Assembly (NCBI GenBank): GCA_036245805.1
Contig: BTRK01000005.1
Location: forward strand, 23,660,984 to 23,724,983
DNA from: Pristionchus mayeri
Lineage: Eukaryota; Nematoda; Chromadorea; Rhabditida; Neodiplogasteridae
Length of the DNA stretch: 64,000 nt
Direction of reading: 5' to 3'
In this document: piece by piece, positions 54,121 to 64,000 of the stretch
Layout: the number at the start of each line of letters is the position of its first letter
Position numbering within the stretch: the first letter of the stretch is position 1
Position numbers and translations under genes: made by a program
Notes under the pieces: generated by a model
Told to the model about the DNA's origin: nothing
The model's database searches: none
Seen by the model: only the letters and a program-made list of their open reading frames with translations

Positions 54121-57100
54121 GTATGAACATCTGATAATTTCATCTTTTTCTACTTCATTTATTTTGCAATTTTTTTTCCAGGAAAGATCTTCAAGTGTGG
54201 GAGCCTGTAGTGAGCGAGTATGTTCATTCAAATAGTCTACAGTTTCCTCTGAATCGTGAAACTTTTAATATTCAAACTGCCGCTTCACGGAATGAAGGTT
54301 TTGTGGTGTGTACTTTCATATTGCATGTGAAATATCCTTCTTCCATTTTAGGCCAGAACAGCGCTAGAAAAAGCTATGGATGCTGTCCTAGCTACTAGCA
54401 AATGCAATTTGGCAAACAACCAAGAATATACGCAAGAAGAATTGGAGATAATAAAATCTATGAATGTCGATGAAGCCAAAGAAAAGTAAGCGTTTGCTCT
54501 CGTGTAATTAAATAGTGACTGATACCAAAAAAGTAAAATGTCCATTTAGAGTATTTAGTAGACTGTATAAAAAAACAAATTTTATGTTTGAGTCGAGAAT
54601 GAAAAATACAACATCTTCGTAATGTAAGAGAAAACAGATATAAAATTAGAATGACTCGGTAACCCCCCTGTTATACCCAGTTTTTTTTCATATTCTGAAT
54701 CCTCGATGTAGACATAGTCTCGAAAAAATACACTGGAAATGGTGTTGTTTATGTACACAAAGGATTTATGGTGTTGTTTTTTGAGATATGTATGGTGGAA
54801 CCTACTTTAATATTTGTAATAAAATTGTGAGATTTCATTCGAATATTGGAAGTTTGCAGCGGTCACACTTTTTTTAGAGAAATTTGGGACCTATGAGGTA
54901 ACTTTTCACGAAGGATTTAATGGCGCCGCCGTATAATATTTTTCAAGGCTGTAATTTTGAGAATTCAGATGGATCGCAGAAGTTTTTCACAGATTTTAAC
55001 AGATGAGCTAGAGTTTCACTCACAACTGCAAAATGCTTCTTTCGACGAGATGTTTCATTATTACTATACCAGCCTTCATCCCCCTCCTTCGGCGGGGTCC
55101 TTCGGCTGACAAGCTCCTCGCTTTCGAGTCGCATACTTTTTTTGTTACCAAAAATCTCACTCCATAGTAATTTTCCTCATTTTTAGACGTCTTTTCTCCC
55201 TTTAGATTCTTTAGGTGTCTGAGTTTCGCCATTTTTGGAAAAGGTTCCCAGTGATTCCCCTCTTTTTGGACTTTCTTGGAAAACCCTGTCAATTTAACAC
55301 ACTCACTATCCCTGACCGGCGAGGGAGTATTCGGAACGAGTAGAGTCCGAGAATTTGTACCCTAGGCGGGTATCATAAAGATACTGTACTGTGAGAACAG
55401 ATTCCATATAATTTGGCGTGGCACGCCCCCCGGAGCATCGACATAAGGAAAGGGAAAACGTCCAGGGGCTGTCCATGAAATTGCTTGAGCTGTATAAAAA
55501 TATGCTGCAGAATTACCGCTAAACATAGAAAAAATGCTCGTTATGAGACCAGACCCCCTTTCACTGATTCAGGCAACATTCTGACTACTTTTTTTTGAAA
55601 ACGCGCGCCTTTTCCTTGATGCCTGCGGACGTTTTCCTTTTCCTTATGTCGATGCTCCGGGGGCCGTGGCGTGGTGCGAGTGCAGAATATTACACGTTCC
55701 AGAGGAGCCAATATACGTACTCGCGGAACGTTTTTCTCGGCTTTTATTTGCTCGAAATTGTTCTTTTTTGGCGATGTCATGTGAAAATGATATTTGAAAC
55801 AGCTCGGAATGAATTAGTTAAATTGAAATAGAATTTAGTGCAACTCTAAAATGCGATTAAAGCGTTCCGCGAGTTCGTAGATAGGCTCCTCTGGACCGGG
55901 TACACGGTATGATTTTTACGGACGACAAGAAAAAAAAAGTGACTCCAGGGAAACAAAAATATCGTAATTTGCTCTGGACAGTTCACGTCCTTGAATTACT
56001 GTACAAATTTAAAAAGTGCACATTTTACTACGGTACAGTCCCTGTGTTTTGTAAAAATTTAAAATAGGGCCTGAAATTACACTAAGAATGGATAAATCTC
56101 CTTTACATTACGGTAGTTTCGAGACAGCCGTTAAAGTTTCCCAACACCCATGTAAATAATTTGAACTGGCAGAAGTACCCTGATCACTACAAAACGAGCG
56201 AGAGAGAGTGTAAAAGAGAGAGAGAGCGGGCGTGATCAGGCAACTCAGACTGAAACTTTACGGCTCCGCGTTGTTGCAAATATTGATTTTCTATTATTTT
56301 CATTATTCCAGTTTAACTGATTAGAACCCGTTCTACTACATTGTTAAATAATATAGAAAGGCATTTTCAAGGGTGTTGGGTAACTTTAACCGAGCCGGGA
56401 TTTTCGTGGCTGCAACATTTCACACTTTCTATTTTTATTTTTATTTCGAAGGGACCATCGCTCTGAACGGAGTGTCGGAAAAAATCATGCCGTGCGGGTA
56501 ATCTTCTGCACTTGCACCACGCCAATTTATATGGAATCTGTTCTCACCAAACGTGGGCACCATTGCTTCTAGAATCAAGACCCTCCCGGTTTTCGGATCA
56601 TACCCATCATACTTTTGGAAATTTTAGGGTCAAGTTTATGTAAACTCTGCCGGTTTTGAGGCTGAGTAGGTGGGGACCCTCCCGGATTTTGAAACTCAGC
56701 AGCAATCCCTGCCCACTTATGGTTCTCACAATAATTGGGGGGGAGGATAGGCTTTGACTACGGCAGGAGCACAGTTGCAGTGGTGAACTGAGGAAAGGGA
56801 GGTGCTCAGAACATTCAGGAAAGTACCGGCATTTTAATCAAAGCAAGCACGACAGGAGAGGCCGCGCAGCCAGGTTTTATGTTATAGAGCCCTACTCACT
56901 CCACGGCCGTTAAAGCTGGATAGCTTAGTCGGTAGCGTGGTTCTTTCGTAATCCATTTGCCCTGGGTTCGAGTCCTGTCCAAACGAGAGTCTCTTTGTAG
57001 AGACTGTCTATCGACTTTGTTAGTCGAACGCATTGTTAGTCGAACGCCGATTGACGAGAAATGATTCAACTCACTCCGTCAGTCGAATATTTTCGGATAT

Positions 57101-60100
57101 CGAAAAAAAGGCGACTGACCAGTCGACTAGTCTAGTCGTTTCCACAAATGACTATTGGATATCACAGATCTCATGTCACCGAAGTCACCGATTTCGATGT
57201 AACTTTATCATAGCTGTGCAACGAGCCGCTCAGGGGGGTGCCTTCCCGGGAAGGCACCCCCCCATACCATGTATAGAGGTGAAAATCGATAGTAGGTCAT
57301 GAGGAGGTCAAGACTAACAAGGGAGATGCGCGGATTCGAAATGGACTCTCGGAACGAGATATAGATGGTTCGAAAACTCATAAAATTCTAAGAACTTTAG
57401 CATCTTTGAAAAGTGCTGACGAGCCTCAGGGCAAGAAAAAAAATCGATAATTTCGCTAGCGAATTTTTCCCTCGACACATGAGCGCTTTCGCGCAACCTT
57501 CCCAGCAATCAGCTGTGGTGTAGTGGTAAATGGATTAGAACGACGAGCGTGGGGTTGAGGGTTCGAATCCGGCCATGCTCATTTTGCTTTGCTCATTTTT
57601 CGGAAACTTTTTGAAGTCCTGACGGTCTTTTGAACTACAGCCTACACATGATTTTGATCTTCGGATGCATACAGTGAATAACACTATCGCGATCAGAAAT
57701 ATATCAGCGAATGCATGAGTTTATATCATCGCTCTTGTATTGCAGTTATTCATTGTGTACATCCGAAGATCAAAATCATGTGTAAGCTGTAGTTCAAAAG
57801 ATAGTCAGGACCAACAACAAGTTTCCGAAAAATGAGCAAAGCAAAATGAGCATGGCCGGATTCGAACCCTCAACCCTCCGCTCGTCGTTCTAATCCATTC
57901 ACCACTACACCACAGCTGCTTGCCGGGAAGGTTGCGCGAAAGCGCTCATGTGTCGAGGGAAAAATTCGCGAGCGAAATTATCGATTTTTTTCTTGCCCTG
58001 AGGCTCGTCAGCACTTTTCAAAGATGCTAAAGTTCTTAGAATTTTATGAGCTTTCGAACCATCTATATCTCGTTCCGAGAGTCCATTTCGAATCCGCGCA
58101 TCTCCCTTGTAAGTACCATAACCAATTCCTCTCTCTATTCTATTTGATACCCCCATTTAGCGGTGAATCTTACAATTGTCCCCTCTCTCGATGTCACTGT
58201 GTGTCACGTGTGACGGTCACACGAAATTCGGAGGACAGAGAAATATAGCGAGCAAAAGACCATTCACGGAGCGGGATCGAACCCACGGCTCATGGAATAA
58301 CAGTCGAACGTCCTAACCACTTGGCTACGAGCCACATTCCTGGGACTCGATGGATGAGGGATATAGAGAGAGGGTAGCGCGTCCTCAGAGTGTATTAGAG
58401 AGTAACGACCACTTGGCTACGAGGCCTCATGCCTGGGACTCGATGGATGAGGGATATAGAGAGAGGGTAGCGCGTCCTCAGAGTGTATTAGAGAGTAACG
58501 ACCACTTGGCTACGAGGCCACATGCCTGGGACTCGATGGATGAGGGATATAGAGAGAGGGTAGCGCGTCCTCAGAGTGTATTAGAGAGTAACGAATAAAC
58601 GCGTATGGACACGTTTGATCGGGTAAGCTGGACTCGAACTCACTAATAAGGGATCAAATCTACTGTGCTTTGTGATAACCGTTAGTGCTCTATCGAGAGC
58701 AAGGTGGGGAGCGAGGGAAACGTCAGTTTGCTTTCCGGGAAACACTAATTAGTGAGTAATTAGTGGGAAATAGTGATAAGGATCGACTGATAAGGGGTGA
58801 AAACGACTGATCTATTGACGGGAAGTTGTAAAACGAGGGAAACTATTCTTCCTGAACCTGGTTCACTGGGAGGTTGGGATCTTGAGGGAACGGGGTGCTT
58901 CTCACAGCTTTCTAATTAGTCAACTACCGGCCCAAAAACCTGGTTCACAGGGGCTCATTGGGAACCTGGTTCACTCGGAAGAAAGCTTGGATATGTTACC
59001 GGCAATTAGCTATCACTTTCTTAGAAACTTAGAAACGAGACAAGTAGTTAACTGGAAGCCGGGAATTTAGATATGAAGGGGATATAAATATTTTCGGAAA
59101 GAATGCTTGAGTTTCGTCATTTAGCCATCTTTCTCATCGAAACTTCATCCTTAAAAACTTAGAAAACTGTGCATCTTAAAAACTTAGTCAACTAGTCGAT
59201 AGTACATTATCTATTGATACCGTATATGGCTACCCTAACCCTCAATTATCTCGAACTGACTTTATTTTCAAAAAATAAAGTACCGTACCCAATCGACTCT
59301 ACAGTATCCCCAGATACCGTATACCACTACCGTAATCCAATAATATCTCGAACTGACTTTATTTTTAAAATTCCTGGTACCGTGCCTAATCGATTCTACA
59401 GTACCCAAGTGACTACCGTAACCCACTTCCTTGGGTCAGATCCAGTTCCTTGGGTAAAACATTTTTTCTAAAAATCCAATATCGAGCATGAAATTATTTT
59501 AAAGTATCCTGACATATATCTCATTACTGTATACAGCAAGTCAACTCAGAAAAAAGGCTCATTTGCGTGGCAAAGCGATTTTCGGATCGATCTAGTCCTC
59601 CCACTGTGGCTCATTATCGGCCCAAGAGTCGGTTGGTGGGAATTCATCCCGAATTCGGAACATATGGTGCGAAATATTATATCGAAGTTGCGAAACTGAT
59701 TTGAATTCCTTGGTTTGAGCAAACTTTCGAGAAAATCATTCAACCCCGACCGTTATTGGCCGCTGAAACATTCAAAACGCTGCGTAAACAACCGAGCAAC
59801 AAAAATGGTTCTTCTGGTTTGACTGAAACACACATTAAAATGCGTTGAAATTGCTTCAAAACACCAGTTCGACCCGTTCAAATTAGAACTCCTCCGAGGA
59901 GAGTTAAGCTATCGAGATGGCGTTTGTGCACAAAGTTGTCTAAAGACTTTTCCCACAATTTGTAGTTCTTCGATTTTTAGATTTCGATCTCTTTAGGTAG
60001 CAGCATTAAAAAAATACGGCAAAATCAGCCAAAAACAGCCGTTTTTGGCACTTCAGAGAGAACTACTCAAAAGATAGTAAAGTTAATCACATGCCGTTTG

Positions 60101-63100
60101 CGCACAAAGTTGCGTAAATACTTTCCGCACATTTTGTAGTTCTTAGATTTGTAGATTTCGGTCTCGTTAAGTAACGGCGTGCACAAAAGGTCTAAAAAAC
60201 AGATTTCGACGCCGCATTTTCCTCTCGTTAATCCGAGAATGACAAGGATCGATTCTGCCACGCAAATGAACTTTTTTTCTGAATTGGCTTGCTGTGGCTG
60301 TAGAATCATTTTATGATCGATTTAGGATTTTTAGAAAAAAAGTTTGTCCCGGGGAACTGGATTTGACCCAAGGAACTGGGTTACTGTAGCTACTTGGGTA
60401 CTGTAGAATCGATTGTTCACGGTACCAGGACTTTTTACAAATAAAGTTAGTTTGCGATAATCGGGGATTACGGTAGTGGTATACGGTACCCTGGTGTACT
60501 GTAGAGTCGATTGGGTACGGTACATATTTTTTTTGAAAATAAAGTCAGTTCACGATAATTGAGAGTTACGGTAGCCATATACGGTATTAATCTATAATGT
60601 ACTATCGATTGGTTATGGTACTTAGTCCCGACCTCTCCATGACCTACTATCGATTTTCACCTCTATACATATATGGGGGGTGCCTTCCCGGGAAGGCACC
60701 CCCCTGAGCGGCTCGTTGCACAGCTATGATAAAGTTATATCGAAATCGGTGACTTCGGTGGCATGAGATCTGTGATATCCAATAGTCATTTGTCGAAACG
60801 ACTAGACTAGTCGACTGGTCAGTCGCCTTTTTTTCGATTTGTGCTTTGTTGCGTATTTCTCCTCCAACGTATGCAAATTGGTAAACTGGTCACCAAGTCC
60901 ACTTTAAACATGCGACTGCACGGTTTTTTTAAATGTTAGATTCGGATTTTCCATCTCCGAATTGTCTACATCGAGGATTAACCTTCAACATGCAAATTTT
61001 GAGAAACGAAGTGGATAGGCGTTCTCCCCACCCTCACTTTCGTCAGCGGTTCTCGTGAAAGGTAGACGAAAATTTCACCCTGGGTGACCCCCACTCATTT
61101 TTCGAGCTCTATCGATCTATATAGTTCATTTTGTCTGAACGTTACTTTGAACCGCGCAAGAATTGGGGTCATTTTTCGCAAAAATGCTGGGAAAAGCGCA
61201 GCTCAAATTTTGAGAGTATATGCAATACCTCCGGGGCTATCGAATGAGCGGTTTGCGCCCAAAATATAGGAAGGTCTGTGTGAGTTAGGTCGATTTTATT
61301 TTTCCAGATCGTTTGAACATAATTTTCAACAGGAATTCTTCGATCAAAACTATCATTCTCCATCGCCCGCGCCGAATGGAGCTGTGTGGGAAAGAATGAA
61401 ATGAAAAATCATGTTGCAAAATAATTTGAAATAACTAAAAATTGTTGCTAATTGTTGCCACGGCCCGTTAAAGCCTCCGGGGTCAAAGCCGCAACGCGCA
61501 AGAAATGCGCAATGCATTCGCTGGAGCGAGACAATAACAATGTCAGAATTAATATTCTACGAGTGTTAAATTTCGGGTTAAAAATAATATTTCTTTATAT
61601 GATCTACTCTGGAGAATGACAGAATATAATTATTACAAAGAAGTAATGCAAAACGCCATTCACGCGAAATTAATTGGCTAAAACCAATTTTGATACTCTC
61701 AACTCACTTTCTTAAAACCGTGATAAGTAGCTTCATTAAACCAATCAGGTCATAAATTTGCTATGCATGCATTCTCACAGACTTGCATTATAATTTCTAA
61801 GTTTTAAATATAAGCAAAATCTTGAAATACTCTAAGAAAGTAATTTAAAATGTCGTTTTGGGTCGATTTTACAGAGGTGTAAAACACGTGATAAAAACAT
61901 TCCCAGCCTGATTTGACCAGAATCGTGTATACAATTGGATTCAGAATAAAAGCGTCTATCGATTGTAGGTTTTAACAATTTAAAATAATGCTTGGTTTTT
62001 TAATTAAAAATCGAAAACATCTAAAACACACGAAATCCAGGTGCAGAGCCGGCACATGTTTTGTTAAAATTCTTACAAATTCTACCGTATTTACTGCACT
62101 CCTAACAAAATATTTTATTCGTGGACTGGTCTGCGTGACGGCCGCAACGCGGTTGTCTGACCGGGACTCTTTTGCCACTGTTTAACGGGCCGTGGTTCCG
62201 CGGATCAAAGTAACATTCAGACAAAATGAACTATATAGATCGATAGAGCTCGAAAAATGAGTGTGGGTCACCCGTGGTGAAATTTTCGTCTATCTTTCAC
62301 GGGAACTGAAAAAAACAGAGCTCGAGTAAGGAGTTGCCGAGATACGACTCGGTGTAAGGAGCTTCAAAGTGAAGTATACACAATGAGACTTCAGGGGAGT
62401 GGCAGACAGGCTCCAGGTTGCTCAAAAACAGCTAGAACTCATTTGACGATTTCCTTTCTATTCCCAGGGCCAGCTCGATTCCCTCGTGAGAGGCATGATA
62501 TTTCCCAAAAAGAATCAATTCAATAAAAGTCCCGGGATCAACAGCCAAAATCCGCTTACTATTTTCTGAAATTTCACGCGGAAATCTGAATATTTACGTA
62601 TTATTACAATGTAATTGAGATTGTTGAAAATAGTGAGCGAATTTTGGCTATTGATCCCGGGACTTTTATTGAACTGATTCTTTTTGGGAAATATGATCTC
62701 ACACCTGTAATTGAATTGGGATTTTGCCAAAGTTAACTCAGCTGTTGACATTGCTTGCAAAGACAGGACACGCCATTTCCCCCGGAAGGTGGATATATAT
62801 TGGATTTGCAAGTTCCGTTTTTGAGCTACAAAAACCGACCGCTGAACTTCCGCGAGTGATCAGAGATGCAGCTTCCTAAGATCGATTTTCGAACTCTACG
62901 CCAAAAGTTAACCCTGGGGTTGAATTGCTCAATTCTCTTAGATAGTCACTCTTGTAGAAGTGTTCTATTACCAGGAAAGGCCGCGAGGCTAGGTGGGAGT
63001 TTTCGAACGAGACCTAGCGGGATCGAAAGTGGATCAAATTCAAAGAACTTTTACGTTTTCCATATCTGCTGAAGGCATCTGTGGACGACTGGGTGGTAGT

Positions 63101-63702
63101 GGCATTTCGAAACATAGCCTGAGAAATTCACGATTTTACCACTATGAGCGCAGACATCCACAAATGCTTAGAAGTTGTTAGAATTTGATCATTTTTCGAT
63201 CCCGCTAGTTCTCCTTCAAAAACTCCAACCTAACCTCGCGGCCTTTCCTTGTTAGATTCTCATTGAAATTTCTCTTATAAAATCTTTTATAAACTCGATA
63301 ACAAGATATTTATTCTCGATAGCTTTCTGGCTTTTTAAAATATATCTTTTGTGATCATGATAGCGAAACCGCATTATTGGAATGGTTTGAGTAACAGATT
63401 TGGGACAAGTTAACAACATGCATTCAGGCTTTCGAAGCTTCGACGACTGAGAGCTCTTCAAAGCTACCAAGAAGCGAAATTCAGACGTCAGGGGAAAATC
63501 AAGAGCAAAAAGTGATTAAATTTTTTCTAATTTACTGACGTGGAAGAGTATTGAGCATAGTATATGATACGATCCTAGCTATCATCGTATAATGAAGCGT
63601 GCGAAGCGACGTGATCAACTGAAAGAATTGGATGAACTTCTCGTGAGGGATCCTGAAGCAGCGAGAGCCAAGCTAGAAGAGCTTGATAAGGATCGAATAT
63701 AT
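53810..63702 (+). CDS. utp-14: UTP14 homologue (U3 snoRNP / SSU processome), five exons, gene continues off the right edge
   Basis: Nucleolar protein of the small-subunit processome, needed for 18S rRNA maturation (role known from the family). Exons: 53810-54120, 54182-54302, 54352-54485, 63428-63511, 63579-63702, joining in frame to 258 codons. Seen: N-terminal FNEDLHNELLSVI, a basic stretch (KKNSKKKK), LHRSEVEKIQRRVGF, VWEPVVSEY, LQFPLNRE, ARTALEKAM, LEIIKSMNVDEAKE, RALQSYQEAKFRRQGKIKSK, YHRIMKRAKRRDQLKELDEL and RDPEAARAKLEE, in the order of the yeast and human proteins. The start is placed at the ATG lying directly on the acceptor TTTTTCCAG (53800-53809), which suits SL trans-splicing. Intron 3 is 8.9 kb of nested repeats; the others are 49-67 bp. 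The C-terminal two thirds lie outside the window. The symbol is by family; a C. elegans locus name is not claimed. Confidence 0.92.
54182..54302 (+). CDS. utp-14: UTP14 exon 2
   Basis: The acceptor is TTTTTTTTCCAG and the donor GGTTTT|GTGGTG in phase 0. It encodes KDLQVWEPVVSEY, then SLQFPLNRE, matching the family W.P.V..N....L.FPL block. Confidence 0.92.
54352..54485 (+). CDS. utp-14: UTP14 exon 3
   Basis: The acceptor is CCATTTTAG and the donor GAAAA|GTAAGC. It encodes ARTALEKAMDAVL, then LEIIKSMNVDEAKE, matching the family ARTPLE..I and MS.EEAK segments. Confidence 0.93.
55903..56494. mobile_element. Filled copy of the 12041-12376 element, inverted
   Basis: Ends CACGGTATGATTTTT and AAAAAATCATGCCGTG. 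Its length exceeds the empty copy by 256 bp, close to the 255 bp of MITE plus TTAA inserted at 56131. Confidence 0.85.
56135..56385. mobile_element. TTAA-flanked MITE, 251 bp, with empty site elsewhere
   Basis: TTAA at 56131-56134 and 56386-56389. The target ACAGCCG|TTAA is intact as CTTAACGGCTGT at 12145-12156. Confidence 0.93.
56548..56721. mobile_element. hAT-like element, 174 bp, CCGG-rich family
   Basis: Begins CAAACGTGGGCACC and ends CTGCCCACTTATG with an exact 8-bp duplication GTTCTCAC (56540-56547, 56722-56729). Internal ACCCTCCCGG repeats. Confidence 0.85.
56917..56985 (+). other. tRNA-like sequence
   Basis: ATAGCTTAGTCGGTAGCGTG (A box) and CTGGGTTCGAGTCCTG (B box) at tRNA spacing. 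Acceptor arm not convincing, so a tRNA relic or SINE head. Confidence 0.55.
57512..57574 (+). other. tRNA-like sequence, left arm of foldback 5
   Basis: A box TGTGGTGTAGTGGTAAATGG and B box GAGGGTTCGAATCCGG. Confidence 0.62.
57852..57916 (-). other. tRNA-like sequence, right arm of foldback 5
   Basis: Inverted counterpart of 57512-57574 with the same A and B boxes on the minus strand. Confidence 0.62.
58258..58330 (-). other. tRNA-like sequence
   Basis: On the minus strand: CGTAGCCAAGTGGTTAGGAC (A box) and CGTGGGTTCGATCCCGCTCC (B box). The stems do not all pair. Its A-box end is repeated in the 92-bp tandem array that follows. Confidence 0.58.
58321..58596. repeat. Three tandem copies of a 92-bp unit
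   Basis: Units at 58321, 58413 and 58505, each starting TTGGCTACGAG (the A-box end of the adjacent tRNA-like sequence) and nearly identical. The open frame across them reflects that 92-bp units keep short frames open and is not treated as a gene. Confidence 0.9.
61458..62195. mobile_element. Inverted-repeat element, 738 bp
   Basis: Ends CCACGGCCCGTTAAA and TTTAACGGGCCGTGG. A partial copy lies at 15767-16312. It is nested in a larger foldback whose arms are about 61040-61155 and 62207-62310 (GATCTATATAGTTCATTTTG faces its inverse). Confidence 0.85.
62495..62700. mobile_element. Foldback with AATAAAAGTCCCGGGATCA motif
   Basis: TTTCCCAAAAAGAATCAATT and AACTGATTCTTTTTGGGAAA mark the ends. Relative of 21510-21915. 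Confidence 0.8.
62971..63252. mobile_element. Foldback, 282 bp, just upstream of UTP14 exon 4
   Basis: CAGGAAAGGCCGCGAGGCTA faces AACCTCGCGGCCTTTCCTTG, arms about 73 bp. Its middle resembles the tRNA-bearing foldbacks (GGTGGTAGTGGCATT), but a B box was not found. Confidence 0.78.
63428..63511 (+). CDS. utp-14: UTP14 exon 4
   Basis: The acceptor is CATGCATTCAG and the donor GCAAAAA|GTGATT. The first base completes the Lys split after exon 3; then LSKLRRLRALQSYQEAKFRR and QGKIKSK, matching RALQSYYEAKA...KIKSKKY of the family. Confidence 0.94.
63579..63702 (+). CDS. utp-14: UTP14 exon 5, last in window
   Basis: The acceptor is GATCCTAG and the donor ATATAT|GTGCG, after a 67-bp intron. It encodes YHRIMKRAKRRDQLKELDEL and LVRDPEAARAKLEELDKDRI. 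A TTAA-flanked element starts 5 nt into the next intron. Confidence 0.94.
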
Positions 63703-63711
63703 GTGCGTTAA

Positions 63712-64000
63712 GAGAGACTGTTTTAGTCAGTGAACTATGCTTGAAGTATGCTTGGCAAATTACGAAAAATCGAAATTGCCCTTAATGTGCATACATGTTG
63801 TACTTGACGAGGGTAGTTCATGTGCCACATATAGAGTTATCAAGATCTCGCTCTGCGAAATGTCTGAACATTGTCGCAAAATTACGATATCCAAGTTTTA
63901 CATCGCTATCAATTGGAGTGGCCCATATCTTGAAAGTTGCGCCGTGGCTTGCTCCTTTTGCAGCACAAGTTTGATCTCAAATGGATGCAAAACCATCGAG
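63712..64000. mobile_element. TTAA-flanked element, left end only
   Basis: TTAA at 63708-63711, then GAGAGACTGTTTTAGTCAG. The sequence matches the inverted arm end near 22700-22860 with divergence. Runs off the window. Confidence 0.6.

Larger units (their letters stand above)
55390..56735. mobile_element. Compound inverted-repeat element in UTP14 intron 3
   Basis: Left end TGTGAGAACAGATTCCATAT. The right end GGAATCTGTTCTCAC is split by a hAT-like element. Nested: hairpin arms about 55420-55480 and 55620-55680 with GGAGCATCGACATAAGGAAA, element 55903-56494, MITE 56135-56385, and hAT 56548-56721. Confidence 0.7.
57317..58110. mobile_element. tRNA-bearing foldback 5, complete, 794 bp
   Basis: Ends ACAAGGGAGATGCGCGGATT and AATCCGCGCATCTCCCTTGT. 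tRNA-like sequences at 57512-57574 and 57852-57916 point toward the centre. Near-identical to 35124-35724. Confidence 0.87.
57104..60842. mobile_element. 3.7-kb foldback with two nested insertions in its left arm
   Basis: The right arm 60325-60842 is continuous. The left arm is split into 57104-57316, a short piece near 58111-58127, and about 59195-59485. Facing marks: GGTGCCTTCCCGGGAAGGCA (57238 and 60680) and TACCGTATATGGCTACC and its inverse near 60575. Insertions are the tRNA foldback 57317-58110 and the block 58128-59194. Confidence 0.78.

Noticed and set aside
58321..58596. CRISPR array
   Set aside because: Direct head-to-tail 92-bp units without unique spacers, in a eukaryotic genome.
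58350..58598. 82-codon frame with three protein repeats
   Set aside because: Product of the 92-bp tandem array; no flanking exon or conserved motif.

Overview
This window is eukaryotic, AT-rich and looks nematode (Caenorhabditis-like). Introns are often 45-65 bp and end in TTTNCAG-type acceptors, the main genes are the nematode-type chondroitin synthase (sqv-5) and UTP14, and Tc1-, hAT- and TTAA-type DNA elements are dense. No bacterial features, rRNA, CRISPR or operons were seen. Species cannot be fixed from the sequence alone.

Two conserved genes are transcribed divergently. On the minus strand, a chondroitin synthase (sqv-5/CHSY type) runs from its ATG at 38345 down to 6422 in ten phase-consistent exons. 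These give 438 codons: signal anchor, stem, the N-terminal GT31-like domain with an ADDD motif, and the linker. The C-terminal GalNAc-transferase half must lie to the left of the window. On the plus strand, UTP14 (a U3 snoRNP/SSU processome protein) runs from 53810 to 63702 in five phase-consistent exons (258 codons) and continues beyond the right edge. Introns are bimodal: about 50-200 bp, or 2-9 kb of nested transposons.

The 15 kb between the two starts holds a complete Tc1-type transposon with 620-bp inverted repeats and a spliced DD34E transposase (39513-42034). It also holds a hAT-like element with subterminal repeats (42751-44063), an unrecognised spliced gene (to 45070), a nearly full CR1-type LINE (about 45556-48782), and several palindromic elements. 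An unrecognised acidic-protein gene (35754-36241, plus strand) sits inside sqv-5 intron 1.

Most of the rest is non-autonomous inverted-repeat (foldback) DNA: TA-flanked Tc1/mariner-like foldbacks (4634-5987, 10419-11236, 13910-15285), TTAA-flanked elements, and seven hAT-like elements with exact 8-bp target duplications. There is also a set of foldbacks whose arms carry tRNA-like A and B boxes. Insertions are nested several deep, and several have an empty site elsewhere in the window. Two TTAA-flanked elements begin only 5 and 7 nt inside introns, right after 5' splice sites.
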